Assembly: GCA_011799875.1 (NCBI GenBank)
Contig: JAAAXO010000157.1
Location: forward strand, 1 to 64,000
Length of the DNA stretch: 64,000 bases
From: Thinopyrum elongatum
Taxonomy: Eukaryota; Streptophyta; Magnoliopsida; Poales; Poaceae
Direction: 5' to 3'
Part shown: piece after piece, positions 33,216 through 45,112 of the stretch
Position numbering within the stretch: the stretch's first letter is position 1
Layout of the letters: every line of letters begins with the position of its first letter
Position numbers and translations under genes: made by a program
The notes under the pieces: model-generated
The model's input: the letters and a program-made list of their open reading frames with translations, nothing else
The model's database searches: none
What the model was told of the DNA's origin: nothing

Positions 33216-33835
33216 TGAGTGCATGAAGCCTTGGACGAAATATACAAGATGCCACTTCATAAATTTCGTCCAGAGGCTATTATAGGTGCTGCGTCACCTT
33301 ATTATTGGGCCAGGCCCATGTAATTTCGAAATACTTGAGTATAGGCTATTTTTAGAGTCCGTATGTGTGGGGAAACAAGAGATAGGGTTGGTTTCGGACC
33401 CCTCCTTCAAGGGCCACGAAATTCCCCCCCCCCCTCTTCCTCCATATATATAGCCCTTAGGGCACCGTTTAGACTTTGGGTTTTGTTTAGATTAAAAGTT
33501 CGCCATAGCTGCAACTTCGCGTACTTCGTTTCTGTTCAACGACCAGACCAAGACGTCACAGAACCCCACCTTCATTAATAAAGCTTTCCTCTTATATTCG
33601 CAATATCCAGATTGCCATCTCAGTTTCTTGCTTGTTCTTCGTTTGCTCGCAGGAAACAGACCCTCGTGGTCAGGTTGATCGTGCTCCGGCGTGGTCAATA
33701 ACCCCTTGGAAGTTGGTTTAGCGATTGCTAAGGCGCGACGTCTCGCACGTTCGTAGTCGGATCGTCAAGGTCGACTCCCACAGAAAACGATAGCCACCAT
33801 CTCATCGAAACATCGGGACACCTTCGCCTCTATCA
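32909..33835 (+). repeat. 3' LTR of the nested Cereba-like element
   Basis: It is 927 bp, TGATGAGGACATC to GCCTCTATCA, followed by the GCAGC duplication. It is slightly longer than its partner through a C-run expansion before the TATA region. Confidence 0.93.
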
Positions 33836-33840
33836 GCAGC

Positions 33841-34769
33841 GAGTGTAACCGGGCTGTAGCAAGCTATCAGGACTCCCGAAAACACCACGTGACATTTCCC
33901 CGAAGGGAAAGACACAGGAGCAAAGAAGGACACATGGCAGTCAGTCCATGTGTTCCGGGTGGAAGCACTAGGAGTCATTTCCCCATAAGAAAGGCTATCA
34001 AGAATAAACAACTAGGTGTCGGATCCTACACATACCAAGTATTTCAATGACATACACACAATATGCTCGATATGTGTAAATACAACATGGCATCACAACA
34101 AAACTCTACGACTCAAAGTATTTATTTGAAAGGCTCCGAAGAGCTATACATAGTATGATATTACAAACATGGGTCTCATGACCCAACATACAAAGTAATA
34201 CAAGCAACTAGTACATGCAGAAGCTTATCCTGTCTGAGTACAGACAGTTGAAAAGAAAGAAAGCTGGAAAGCCTGTCTATCTAGAAGACCCTCCATAGGA
34301 ACCAGACCTCTGTCAGGGATTCCCACGCTAAACGTCAAAGCCCATGTGAAACTACTAGTGAGACTGAAGTATCCTCTGCAAAAACATAAATTAAGCAAAC
34401 ATGAGTACAATTGTACTTAGCAAGACTTACATTAGAACTATCTACATATGCATCAGTGTCAACAAGGGGTTGTGCAGTTTAACTGTAGCAAGCCAGATTT
34501 GACTCAGTGGCTATCCTGTACTACGACTACCAGTATTTTCCTTGAGGTGAGAAAGCACACACGAGTCCACATATTCACCATATCAATACACAACTATGGA
34601 TCTTCTCCCGTCTCCCTACAAGAAGGTAATGCATAGCACTCACGCTTATCTTGCACATTTTAGAGTATCCACTTCAAGTTATCTATGAACAATGTAAGCT
34701 TTCCAAGTAGTCCATATCCGTGGACGCGGCTATTCAAATAAATCATTAACCCTGCGTGGGTGTACTTAT
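33841..34769 (+). repeat. Continuation of the Triticeae LTR that starts at 11677
   Basis: It resumes GAGTGTAACCGGGC after the target duplication and reads on without any credible gene. It ends at GGGTGTACTTAT where a Tat/Retand-type LTR begins, which may itself be an insertion. Confidence 0.6.
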
Positions 34770-35684
34770 TGTCGGTGCAACAAACCCTGGGTCTGTTGCC
34801 CAGACCGTGCACAGGCCTAAAAGAGCAAGGTTGCAACATCCAAGACGAGATCGAGTTGAAGAGATAACTCTTTGAGGAATCAAAGGGTAGATTAAGAAGG
34901 CCAAGACAAGCTAAATGAGCAAGACACCACTAAGGGAAAGCCTCCCTTGCCGGGCAGGCGAGCCTGGCGAGGTCGAGGTGGCCCCGAAGACAAGCCTCAA
35001 GACCGTCCCGGCAGGCCTGCCGGGCGCGACAAAGGCAAACTACCCCGCCAAGGCTCCACCGCTCCACCTCACAGCGACGCAAGTCATTGATCGGTGCGGT
35101 GTCAAGCCCCCAAGTGACTAAGTGGCTGTTATTTGGCACGTGGTAGCCACTTCCTATGGAAATCACCTCCAAATGACACTCGTCTAGAGATGTGTCAAGC
35201 AGACAGATGAGAAGGTGGCCGAGCAGCCCGGCAAGGCTTGCCGGGCATGCCACGATGTGACACTAAGCGGCGCATTTAATGCGCTCTGCTCTGTTTGCAG
35301 AGTTAGGTCTGATAGCACTGTTCGCTATCTAATCAGTACACAATGACTGATTTGCCATTGTGGTGTCCCCTTGATCTATAAAAGGAGGACCATGGCAACC
35401 ATAGAAAGGATTCGGACCCTTGTACAATCGTACGCGCGTAGCTGCCCTCGCCCCGAGGCAACCCTGCCGGGCAAGAGCGCTGCGTTTCCACCACAACCCA
35501 CCATCAATCCACCAAAGCAGGAGTAGGGTTTTACGCCTCGCGGCGGCCCGAACCTGGGTAAAACTGCCCGTATGATCTCTGCCGTGTTGTGCTATGTTCT
35601 CCGCTCTTTGTGCAATGTGCTCATCCCCCCTGCCGAACCACAAGGGGCTGATGGCCCCATAGGTGGCCGTGGTTTCCCACGACA
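34770..35684 (+). repeat. LTR of a Tat/Retand-clade Gypsy element
   Basis: It runs from TGTCGGTGCAACAAACC to TTTCCCACGACA, about 915 bp, and is related to the LTR at 59617-60489. A TATA box (TATAAAA) lies at 35377-35383. After the end comes TCTTTGGCGCGCCAGGTAGG, the primer-site context typical of grass Tat elements. Confidence 0.75.
35377..35383 (+). promoter_or_regulatory. TATA box of the Tat/Retand LTR
   Basis: TATAAAAGGAGG follows CCCCTTGATC. The equivalent box in the second copy is at 60191-60197. Confidence 0.6.
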
Positions 35685-35792
35685 TCTTTGGCGCGCCAGG
35701 TAGGGGGAAGCGCTTGCACGAACCCGAGAAGCGTACGCAGCGTGTCATTATCTTCATCATCTTCACCATCTTCATTGACGGCTCCATCCTCC

Positions 35793-38234
35793 ATGGCGCC
35801 CAAGAAGAAGCCCGGTGCTGCGGCCCATCCGTCCACTTCGAAGGCCCCGTCACACACGGCCGTCATCGCCGCGGGGGCTACGGGGACGCACGGAGACATG
35901 GACGCTGCGGGGGACGTGGCCGGCGCAGGAGGCGTCGTCACCACCTCCCCTGCAGCCGAAATGAGGCTAGAAGGCACCGGGGAAGGACAGCACCAACAAC
36001 ATCCCAGTAGCCACGCTCCACGAGGTACGGGTGGAGAAATCATTCCGTCTGCACCTCTTCGCCCGGCCGAAGGGAACAGCCGCAGCAGTGGCACTCGCTT
36101 TGGGGCGAATCGCAACTCTCCGGCCACTCCCACTGCGGGCGCGGCCGCAGGGCGTGCGCCACTCCCGGAACGAGGTGACCCAGCCGATGCGCCAAACGGA
36201 GCCGCTGGCCCTCAAGCGCCTCCACCTCATCACCACGCCACCCTGACGAGAACACGGCGCGGCTACTACCGGCACCATAAGGAGCCAGGCGACGCTACGG
36301 TCTACGTTGTCATCCATGCCAAGCACCGCTTCGGAGGCCATGGCGCGGGCCCAACTGCTGTTGAGATTTTCGCCGGCAGCCGATCAGATGGATGAGTGGA
36401 GAGCCACCATTCAAAGCCTGATTGATTTCGCCGAGGCGGGAGGATCACAGCGAGCTGGCCCGTCATGGCCTCCCCAGGTGATGACGACGGCCCGCGCTGC
36501 TGGCCGTGCCACAGGGGCCACCCCCCACGGCGCAGTCCCCTCCGCGGCTGATGAGGACATCAATACCATTGTTACACCCACAGCCCCTGCTGCTATACAT
36601 ACTGGACCAATTACTAGAGCTCGCGCACGCCAATTAAATTATCAGGTACTTTCGTTTCTTGGTAATGATTCTAATGTTCATGAGAATATGATGCTGCCTA
36701 AATTGGATACATTTGTTTTGCTTACAAATGAAGGGCCTAGCTTGGACAAGAAAGAGGAACCTTGGAGCAAGTTCAAGCATGGAGATGATGGCATGCGCAA
36801 GGGGAACAAGAACGGAGTTACAAGTGATGATTTCAGGACTTTGAAGCCACCATAAGGAGTGCAGGAAGCCTTGGACGAAATATACAAGATGCCACTTCAT
36901 AAATTTCGTCCAGAGACTATTATAGGTGCTGCGTCACCTTATTATTGGGCCAGGCCCATGTAATTTCGAAATACTTGAGTATAGGCTATTTTTAGAGTCC
37001 GTATGTGTGGGGAAACAAGAGATAGGGTTGGTTTCGGACCCCTCCTTCAAGGGCCACGAAATCACCCCCTCTTCCTCCATATATACAGCCCTTAGGGCAC
37101 CATTTAGACTTTTTTTTTGGCTTTTTCCTGGACTGTAGGTATGAAGAACAGACTCGATCTAAACTACGAAAAACTGTAAATCTCACCGAGCAACCTGGGA
37201 ATCTGATACCACTTGATAGAGGCGAGGGTGTCCCGATCTTTCGATGAGATGATATCTATCGTTTTTGGTGGAGTAGACTTTGACGATCCGACTACGAACG
37301 TGCGAGGACGTCGCGCCTTAGCAATCGCTAAACCAACTCCGAGAGGTTATTGACCACGCCGGAGCACAATCAACCTGACCCCGAGGGTCGATCTCCTGCA
37401 AGCAAACGAAGAACAAGCAAGAAACTAAGATTTGCAATCTAGATATTGCGAATATAAGATGAAAGCTTTATTGATCGAGGTGGGGTTCTGTGACGTCTTG
37501 GTCTGGTTGTTGAACACAAACGAAGTACGCGAAGTTGCAGCTATGGCAAACTTTTAATCTAAACAAAACCCAAAGTCTAAACGGTGCCCTAAGGGCTGTA
37601 TATATGGAGGAAGAGGGGGGGATTTCGTGGCCCTTGAAGGAGGGGTCCGAAACCAACCCTATCTCTTGTTTCCCCACACATACGGACTCTAAAAATAGCC
37701 TATACTCAAGTATTTCGAAATTACATGGGCCTGGCCCAATAATAAGGTGACGCAGCACCTATAATAGCCTCTGGACGAAATTTATGAAGTGGCATCTTGT
37801 ATATTTCGTCCAAGGCTTCCTGCACTCCTTATGGTGGCTTCAAAGTCCTGAAATCATCACTTGTAACTCCGTTCTTGTTCCCCTTGCGCATGCCATCATC
37901 TCCATGCTTGAACTTGCTCCAAGGTTCCTCTTTCTTGTCCAAGCTAGGCCCTTCATTTGTAAGCAAAACAAATGTATCCAATTTAGGCAGCATCATATTC
38001 TCATGAACATTAGAATCATTACCAAGAAACGAAAGTACCTGATAATTTAATTGGCGTGCGCGAGCTCTAGTAATTGGTCCAGTATGTATAGCAGCAGGGG
38101 CTGTGGGTGTAACAATGGTATTGATGTCCTCATCAGCGGCAGCCTGCGCAGGGGCCACAGCCAGAGCCACGCGATCAAGAACCCGATGACGTCTCGATGG
38201 CTTCGTCCGACCCTCTTGCGCGTCAAGGCCAACG
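35793..38234 (+). pseudogene. gag: Tat/Retand gag fragment, frameshifted and interrupted
   Basis: The start is set by ATG in TCCATGGCGCCCAAG (MAPKKK), also present in the related gag at 60586. The N-terminus is Ala/Gly/Pro-rich and low in complexity. A second frame carries AMARAQLLLRF and DQMDEWRATIQSLIDFAE, matching the other copy. A palindromic Cereba-like insertion occupies 36549-38135. After it GCGGCAGCCTGC continues the same gene for about 95 bp (a DDVSMASSDP-like stretch, as in the other copy), ending where a minus-strand Gypsy element abuts. The conserved Gag core is missing. Confidence 0.75.
36549..38135. mobile_element. Palindromic Cereba-like insertion: two LTRs in inverted orientation with a perfect target duplication
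   Basis: The left arm (36549 to about 37112) is the first 564 bp of a direct LTR. About 90 bp of inverted leader and an inverted primer site (37202-37211) follow, then a complete inverted LTR (37214-38135). Both outer ends are therefore U3 ends. GCGGC flanks both sides (36544-36548 and 38136-38140). The two LTRs share rare variants, a TAAGGAG in place of TAATGAG after the tail frame and GGCTATTTTTAG, so they come from one element. The switch between arms sits in a run of T, with only a few bases of overlap. Confidence 0.88.
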
Positions 38235-40102
38235 GTGAGTCCTGGAGGACAGGCAAAGCATCACAACTAGGCAATTCAACATGCTCATCATCATATTCAT
38301 CATAAATGGGTGGCATATCGAAACAAGACGTAGTATGTGATGAATCCATATGGTGATCAACATCATGGGAGCAATCGATGTCAAGATAGTCCACTAGTGG
38401 GACAAGAGAAGTACCATCAGCTATGTTACCTTTGGAGCGTCGCTCATGTGTTGTAGGTGAGGTTGCAACTTGATGGTACCATGTGGGGGTGCATCTTCTT
38501 CCACCATGGCCATCGGTTTGCCCATTGGAGGGATGGACTCGTCGAGGATTGGCGCGTCATCATGTATGAGACCTAGCACCAAAGAAAACACACTCGTAGT
38601 AGAGGTTAAGTCGTTAGAAATCATAGTGGCCTCACATGCCCTCTCAACTACCTCACTCATTAAGTGTTGTAGCTCACTCACTACCGGTAAGATGCTCTCA
38701 TTCATATGGTTGGTGGAGTCACTCAAATGGCTCTCAACCTCACATAGGATGTGTGGCATGCTCTCATGTGTGGGGCTAATGGTGGTCACACTCATCCTCT
38801 CATAGGAAATGCTCTCAATGTGACGTATGGTGGAGTCACTCATGTCACTCATGTGGTGATGGCTCTCCTCACATGGCAATTGGGGCATCTCATGATATGT
38901 GTGTGTCGGAGAGATGTAGGTGCAAATGTCTCCATGCTCAACTCCTATCGCCGCCTTGGTTGAAGGGATAGTCCCATGCTCAACCTCCTCATCCATAACA
39001 CCTCCAAAGATGAATGCCGTAGGATGTGGCAAAACATCACTCTCCTCTGAGACCAAAGATAATGTCTCATGTGTGCTCGCGTAGCTTGACTCGGAGTATG
39101 AGTCCAATATGGGCGCCGTCTTCATATTGTTGAAGAGGTTCGCGCTTGTCGCCGTGGCCGAAGGGAATGGCCCTAGCTCAACCTTTTTGTCGTCATCTTG
39201 TTGTAGGAGGCCCATATGATGTGGCACCTCGTAGCTCGTCTCCATGACCGAAGGGAATTTCCCATGCTCGACCATCTTCCTTGAGGGGCTTCCTAAGATG
39301 GAAGTGTCGCCCTCGCTTGTAGGTGGTCGCCTTGGACTTGATGAAGTCAATGTAGGCGTACCCATGGGAAGTAGGTGAAGATGCCGTACGTCCAAAGGCG
39401 AAGATGCCTTGATAGCACTTGGCGAAGATGCCAAAGTGGTGGTAGTAGCCGTAGCTTCCTCTTGGTGGTGCTTGTCTCGCGGTCTTCTCTTGTGCTCATG
39501 AAGGTTGGCCGTAGCTTGATGTAGAGCTTGTTGGTACTTGTAGGTTTGTGCATCTCGAGCATCTTCATGTTGATGGTGTCGTTGTCGTACTTGAGCTCGT
39601 AGTAGATATCGTTCGTCGTCGTCGTGCACATGATGCTTGGAGGTGACTTGCCCTTCATGACGATGTGGATCACAAATGTGATGATGGTCGCCATGTAGAT
39701 GTGGACGTGGACGAATTGCGCTTGCATCGCGTGGGCACTCCGAAGATGTTCTACTTGCTCACCGCTGCCTTGAAGATGACGAAGGGGAAGAATGGTTGAC
39801 CAACAAGGCCCGAATGTCATCCATCCTTTCATCTTTCTCCTCCTTTAGTGTGGAGAGGTTGTGGTCGAGGTAGTCTCGTATACATAGCTCGGATTGTCCC
39901 ATATCGATGGTGAGGTTGTCGATGCGCTCTCGCAATCTTGATTGTGCGCCTTTTGTTGCTCGTTGTAGATCGAAGATGGACGTTTTGGTGATGTAGTTGT
40001 TCGCGCCGTCGTTGTCGTCGAAGACCGAAGATGAAATGCCTTGCCTATCCATCACAAGACTCGAGCAAATATGAGTGGAAGAAAGGAGAGAACTATACCA
40101 AA
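38235..40102 (-). mobile_element. Internal region of an unclassified non-autonomous Gypsy-like element (minus strand)
   Basis: The region lies directly after the minus-strand LTR 40103-42960. The junction reads TTTGGTATAGTTC on the minus strand, a weak primer-site match sharing only TGGTAT with the usual site. It contains a gag-like gene and no pol. The left end, at GTGAGTCCTGGAGG, abuts the Tat gag abruptly, so the 3' half and 3' LTR are missing. Confidence 0.65.
38421..40052 (-). pseudogene. Gag-like gene of the minus-strand element with one in-frame TGA
   Basis: From the ATG of MDRQGISSSVF one phase stays open for 543 codons except for a TGA at 39759-39761. The N-terminal ~95 residues are charged and probably coiled-coil (LRERIDNLTIDMGQ, NLSTLKEEKDERMDD), as in the first part of plant Gypsy Gag proteins. 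The rest is rich in His, Ser and Thr with repeated EVEHG and PSTKAA-like phrases and has no zinc knuckle or enzyme motif. A further piece (MPPIYDEYDDEHVELP) lies downstream in another phase. I do not recognise the family. Confidence 0.55.
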
Positions 40103-42960
40103 TGTACCTTGACCGATGTTGAGAATGGATCAATGATCACTCAATGATGTAACAAGGAAATAGCACAATTGGTACGGATCTCGTCAATTTCTCACACCTA
40201 CACAAATAAGGCTTATGGAGTAGCTTGGTGAGGGTAGTGGCACAAAAATTTGATGCAAAATGATAGCAAGAGTCAATAATGTTGAAGAGATTCACAAATT
40301 CACAAGTGAAACAAGTAGACCAATAGCAATATGAGGCACACGGAAACACACACACGGATAGATAAATGGGGTCGTGCAACCAAGGAATGAGCACAAAATG
40401 TGGAATCCACGGAAAACGCTCGTGTTGCACAACTCTAGACAGACGCTAGCACGATTGCTCAATAGGCGGATACGACACTTGCGCACAACCTACAAGATGC
40501 AAAATGGATAAACTTTCTATCCCAAGTATGCTATGTATGTATGGTTCCCGGTGTTGTATTCACAATGATCCAAGATGATCAATGATGGCATATGATATAT
40601 AATGTGGCAATGCTATGGCTATTGCTTACAGGCTCTTTGTTCACTCTTTCTTTTGCTTAAAAGCTTATTCTTTTTTTTTGATATGGCCACTATGCGAAAT
40701 GCACAAACGAAGATAGCAATTGTGTATATGCGGGAACAATCTTGTGACACAAGAGATGATATGATCCCAAGATGATATGGTATGGATGCAATGGAAGGTG
40801 TAGATCGATGATCACTAATGTGCACAAGTAACGTTGTCGGCAATACTCAAAGGCTAGTCTCGATAGGCAAGTGACGCAAAATGGCTAGGGGTTTTCAATG
40901 CAATGGCAAGGGGAATATACAATGATGTCGTCGAGGTTACCGTCCGTGGTGATGATGAGCGGCGGTGTTGCCGATGTCGACCCGTTCCTAGTTAGCCGAA
41001 ACACCCTAGGAAACGGAAAAACCGCAAACTCAAAATATCCAAAGGCAAATGTTAAATGGTGGTAGCGGAATGCGGTGGTGGTTGCAGAACTATTGGTGGA
41101 AACCCGGTCAAAATGGGTTAAGGTGGTGGAAGGGTATGATGGGCTATACACGGTGTCGGAGTTGAAAGCACGGTCCCTAAGTAGCCAAAAAACCTTAGGA
41201 GACACAACTCACAACACAAACAAAATTGGGTTAAGTTGGGGTGGTGGAAGTGTATGGTGGGAAAGCCTATGCGGAAGTTATGGTGGTGGTTGATGAAGAA
41301 GCAACCATCCCTAAGTAGTCGAAACACCTTAGGAGACTCGAATCACAACTAAAACAACCTCAAATGCGATGGGGGACAAAATGGGTTAGGTTGCGGAAGT
41401 TGGTGGTGGTATAGCGGAGGATATGGTGGAAGCCCTAGGCAAAGATGCCAAAGTTCCAAAAATTTGATGGAGTCAAATGAAGGTGGTAGTATTTTTATGG
41501 GATGGGGGATGTTAATAGCTTCAAAACGAGCTAAAGAACGTCAAAATCGGACTCCGGATGAATTAGTTATGGACAAAACGGTGAAACGGGAAAGACTGAA
41601 GTTACAGGGGCCGGACATCCAGGGCTTGGGCCGGAAATCCGGGACCTGATGTCCAGAAACTTGCGCGAAAATGCGCTCTAGGAACCGGATGTCCGGGCTA
41701 TGGGCCGGATGTCCGGGGCCACGCGCCGGATGTCTGGGCTCCAAATTCGAGGATGAACTCGAGGAACTCAATTTTGGGGGCAAAATTTGACGAATTTCGT
41801 GGATGGAAAGGGGGAAAAGATGGGGGAAAGTGAGATCCACTTCAAACCAAGCAAATCCATGGATCAAAATCAACAAAACCTCATCAAACCAACAAATCAC
41901 AAAGAAAATTGGGGCTATTTTTGGTGGGGAATTTTCGAAACTGGGACAAAATCAACAAAAGAAGGCTAGAAAAAGAGGGGTAGGGACTCCAAATTCATGA
42001 TCAACCTTGCTCTGATCCAAGATGATGTAGGGTAGAAACCCTAAGGCCGATCTTTCATGATTGGAGCGGATCCTACAAAGAACATGAGGGGAAACAAGAG
42101 GAAACACTCAAATCAACGGAGAACGATCACACATGTGCTAGGTCCTCGAACATAACGAGTGATACATGATCCAAACACAACAAAGGACGATACAAGTAGC
42201 AAGTTCTTCTCCGTGAGGAGGTCTTGAGGGTCTTCCCGTTAGGGGTCTTGAATCCAAGGTGGATCTTCTCCGTAGAGGCCGCGGTCTCTCTCGGTGGAGT
42301 AGATCCGGATGGATGAGCAAAGCTCTATCTCTCAAATGAGCTATCACAATGCTAACCCTAACTAGGAGGGGGTAGGAGTCTATATATAGTCGTAGTGCAA
42401 AGTGGGACGAGTTGGAGGGGTACATAGGCCCTTGGCCGTTCACTGTGCGTAGACAGGCGCCGGATGTCTGGCGGCTCGTGAGGAGCCGGATGTCCGGGCC
42501 TCGGTCGGATGTCCGGGCTGGACTAGCCTGATTCCTATGCTCTCTGGATAGGCGAGGCAGGATGTCCGGGGCTTCGGGAGGAGCCGGATGTCCGGGGCAT
42601 GGGGCCGGATGTGCGGGCTGTCAGGGTCACTTCCGGAGCTCTCTGGATAGGAAGGGGCCGGATGTCCGGGCTGGGGCCGGATGTCCGGAGCCTGTAGCAG
42701 CTGGCTCTTCTTCCTTCACTCCCGCGCACACTTGGCCTTGGTCCTTGGGCTCTCCGTGGTCTCCTCGGGTGTACCTGAGTATGCACCAGGTCCGCGCTTG
42801 AGGTAGCATCCATGTCTTACATGCGGGAAGGGAAGATTCGGAAAGGAGCAAGTTCACTTTAGGTCCAATGACGTATGCTCGAGGTCTCATCGTATGGACA
42901 CTTGGGGCTCGGGGAGTAGTCATAGTGTACATGGGGATGACCGTAGGATGCTCCACATCA
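40103..42960 (-). repeat. 5' LTR (2.86 kb) of the minus-strand Gypsy-like element
   Basis: It is defined by homology to 7523-10013: TGTACCTTGACCG at one end, GGATGCTCCACATCA at the other. A minus-strand TATA (TATATATA) lies at 42381-42388. Lengths differ by about 370 bp between the two LTRs, so both have had indels. Confidence 0.75.
41605..42690. repeat. CCGGATGTCCGG motif clusters in the second LTR
   Basis: Clusters at about 41605-41735 and 42465-42690 mirror those of the first LTR in position and motif. Many copies differ by one base (GATGTCTGG, GATGTGCGG). Confidence 0.75.
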
Positions 42961-45112
42961 CAATGTGCGATCCTATCCTCAAGGAACTCGCAGGTCCCAT
43001 CAAGGATAGAAGCACATATTGAAGACGCTTTACAAGGTGGATATCATTACATCATACCATGTACATAATAGATGGGGATACATACAAAGGCGTACAAGTG
43101 CCACATGAATACATCAATACAAAGAAAACATCATACAGAAGAATAGAATCTGACTACGGATAAAATCAAATGAAAAACACGAACGAGATCCGCCCTGCTA
43201 GCCCAGGCTACCGACCAGGAACCTATCCCTTGATCATATAAGAAGAAGAACTCCAAAACAAGCAAGCCTCGCTCTCACGTCAGATCATCGCATTACATGT
43301 ACCTGCACCTGTTGCAGTAGTAATCTGTGAGCCACGAGGACTCAGCAATCCCATTACCATGGGTATCAAGACTAGCCAAGCTTAATGGGTATGGAATGGA
43401 TAAGTGGTGAGGTTGCAGCAAGCACTAAGCATTTGTATGGTGGCTAACTTACGAGTACAAGAATAAGAAGAGTAAACTATGCATAACGGTCGCAAACTAG
43501 TAATGATTAAGAAGTGATCCTGAACTACTTACGAGTCAAACATAACTCCACCATGTTCTCTTGCCGAACTCCCTCGAAAAGAGACGGTCACGGTTACGCA
43601 CGCGGTTGGTGTATTTTAATTCGGGTTTAGTGTCAAGTTCTCTACAAATGGAAACTATAAATTTCCAAGTCGCCACATAACCGCAGGCACGGCTTCTGAA
43701 AAAATATAACCCTGCAGGGGTGCTCCAAGTGGTCCAGTATAAATTACCACGCGCATCCGATGGAACATCCTCACACCGTGATAGCACGATGCTTACGATA
43801 AGGAATCCCGGTGGACAGGCCTTTCATCAAAGGTAAAACTAAACCAGTAAGACCTCCCGGCGTGTCGATGATCCCGATAGGAGCCGCACATATCTCATTC
43901 TCAGGACATGACCGGATGGGACATCGTACGAGTAATACCGGTTCTCGAGTTTCCTCGTGGTGGTCATTCAGTCTACCCATTTTGGAACAACACCATCGGC
44001 ACTGGCCCACCTGTATTATGTGGAATTAAGAATCCTCGGGTAGTGCTAACTCCTATGCAAACTAATTATTTATCAGTATTATTATGTTGGCAAATTTTAA
44101 AACCAAGTTGGGCCTTGCTGGAGGAGTTTTAGCCTAAGCGAATGGTCTGGGGGGGGGGGCATAATACCCCACTTGTGTTAGGAGCGCTCATCATGGAATA
44201 TAACACCGGTATGACGGAAACTAGGGTGGCAAGAGTGGAACAAAACACCAGGAAAAAGGCCAAGCCTTCCACCCTTTACCAAGGATCTAAATGCATTAAT
44301 TAAATAAGAGATATTGTGATATCCCATGATATCCATGTCCCAACATGGAACAACCTACACTGCACCTGCAACTAGCAACGTTATAAGAAGGGCTAAGCAA
44401 AGCGGTAACATAGCCAAACAACAGTTTGCTGGGATGGTGGAAGGTTAGACGCTTATCATGGCAATTTGGGAGGCTTGACAAACAAGTGGTAGGTAGCACG
44501 ACATAGCGATAGCATCAAGACAACTAGCAAGCAAAGATAGTAGTGATATCCATGGTAATGGCCATCTTGCCTGAAATCCTGCTCGGAAGAAGATCGAGTC
44601 CATGAAGTAGACGAGCCAATGTAGTCAAACGAATCCTCATAGTCGGAACGAAACTGGCAACTATCGAGAAAAAGCACAACAGGAAAAAAGCAAACAACAC
44701 GGTAAACACACAAGCATAAGCATAGCATGATGCACAACCAAGTATGATGCATGACAATATTAAATGTTGTTACTAATGACAAGAAGATGATGCACAATGA
44801 TACTACACATCTAGGCAACTTAAATGAGGCCGGAAACAACACATAACAATTCTGGAAAGTCCCCTTATGCAAATTTGAAATTGTTATTGTTCTGAATTAA
44901 CCACAATGTTAAAGTTGTTAAACATCAATTTAACATGCACAAATGGCGATCTACATGTTTTTCTAGTCAAGTTACATATGTAGATCATTTAATTCAGAGC
45001 TACGGTTTAGAAGATATGAACCACACAAGTATAACATGGCATTGATGCAAAATTCATGCAAACATCAACCACAAACCCTCAAATCAAGGATGCAAGAAGA
45101 CATGATTGAAAC
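42961..45112. repeat. Older repeat sequence, left part; no gene seen
   Basis: Only short broken frames occur. The sequence resembles large Triticeae Gypsy LTR or leader DNA. It ends ATGATTGAAAC at the Cereba-like cluster and appears to resume at 57104. Confidence 0.45.

Larger units (their letters stand above)
11936..33835 (+). mobile_element. Cereba/CRW-like Ty3/Gypsy element (CRM clade) carrying two nested Quinta-like elements
   Basis: Both ends are LTRs of the same subtype: they share CTTCATTAATAAAGC, GGAAACAGACCC and CATCGAAACATCGGGAC, variants absent from the other copies. The five bases GCAGC precede the left LTR (11931-11935) and follow the right one (33836-33840), a perfect target duplication. 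By eye the two LTRs differ at about a dozen positions. Removing the Quinta-like elements with one copy of each duplication leaves about 7.64 kb, a plausible full-length size. The element is dead: its coding region is split and frameshifted. Confidence 0.92.

Noticed and set aside
35329..36341. Long minus-strand frames across the Tat LTR and gag
   Set aside because: They are shadows of the GC-rich plus-strand gag and run through the LTR and primer site.
36549..38135. Foldback DNA transposon or large MITE
   Set aside because: Arms are Cereba-like LTR sequence with primer site and leader, not transposon terminal repeats.
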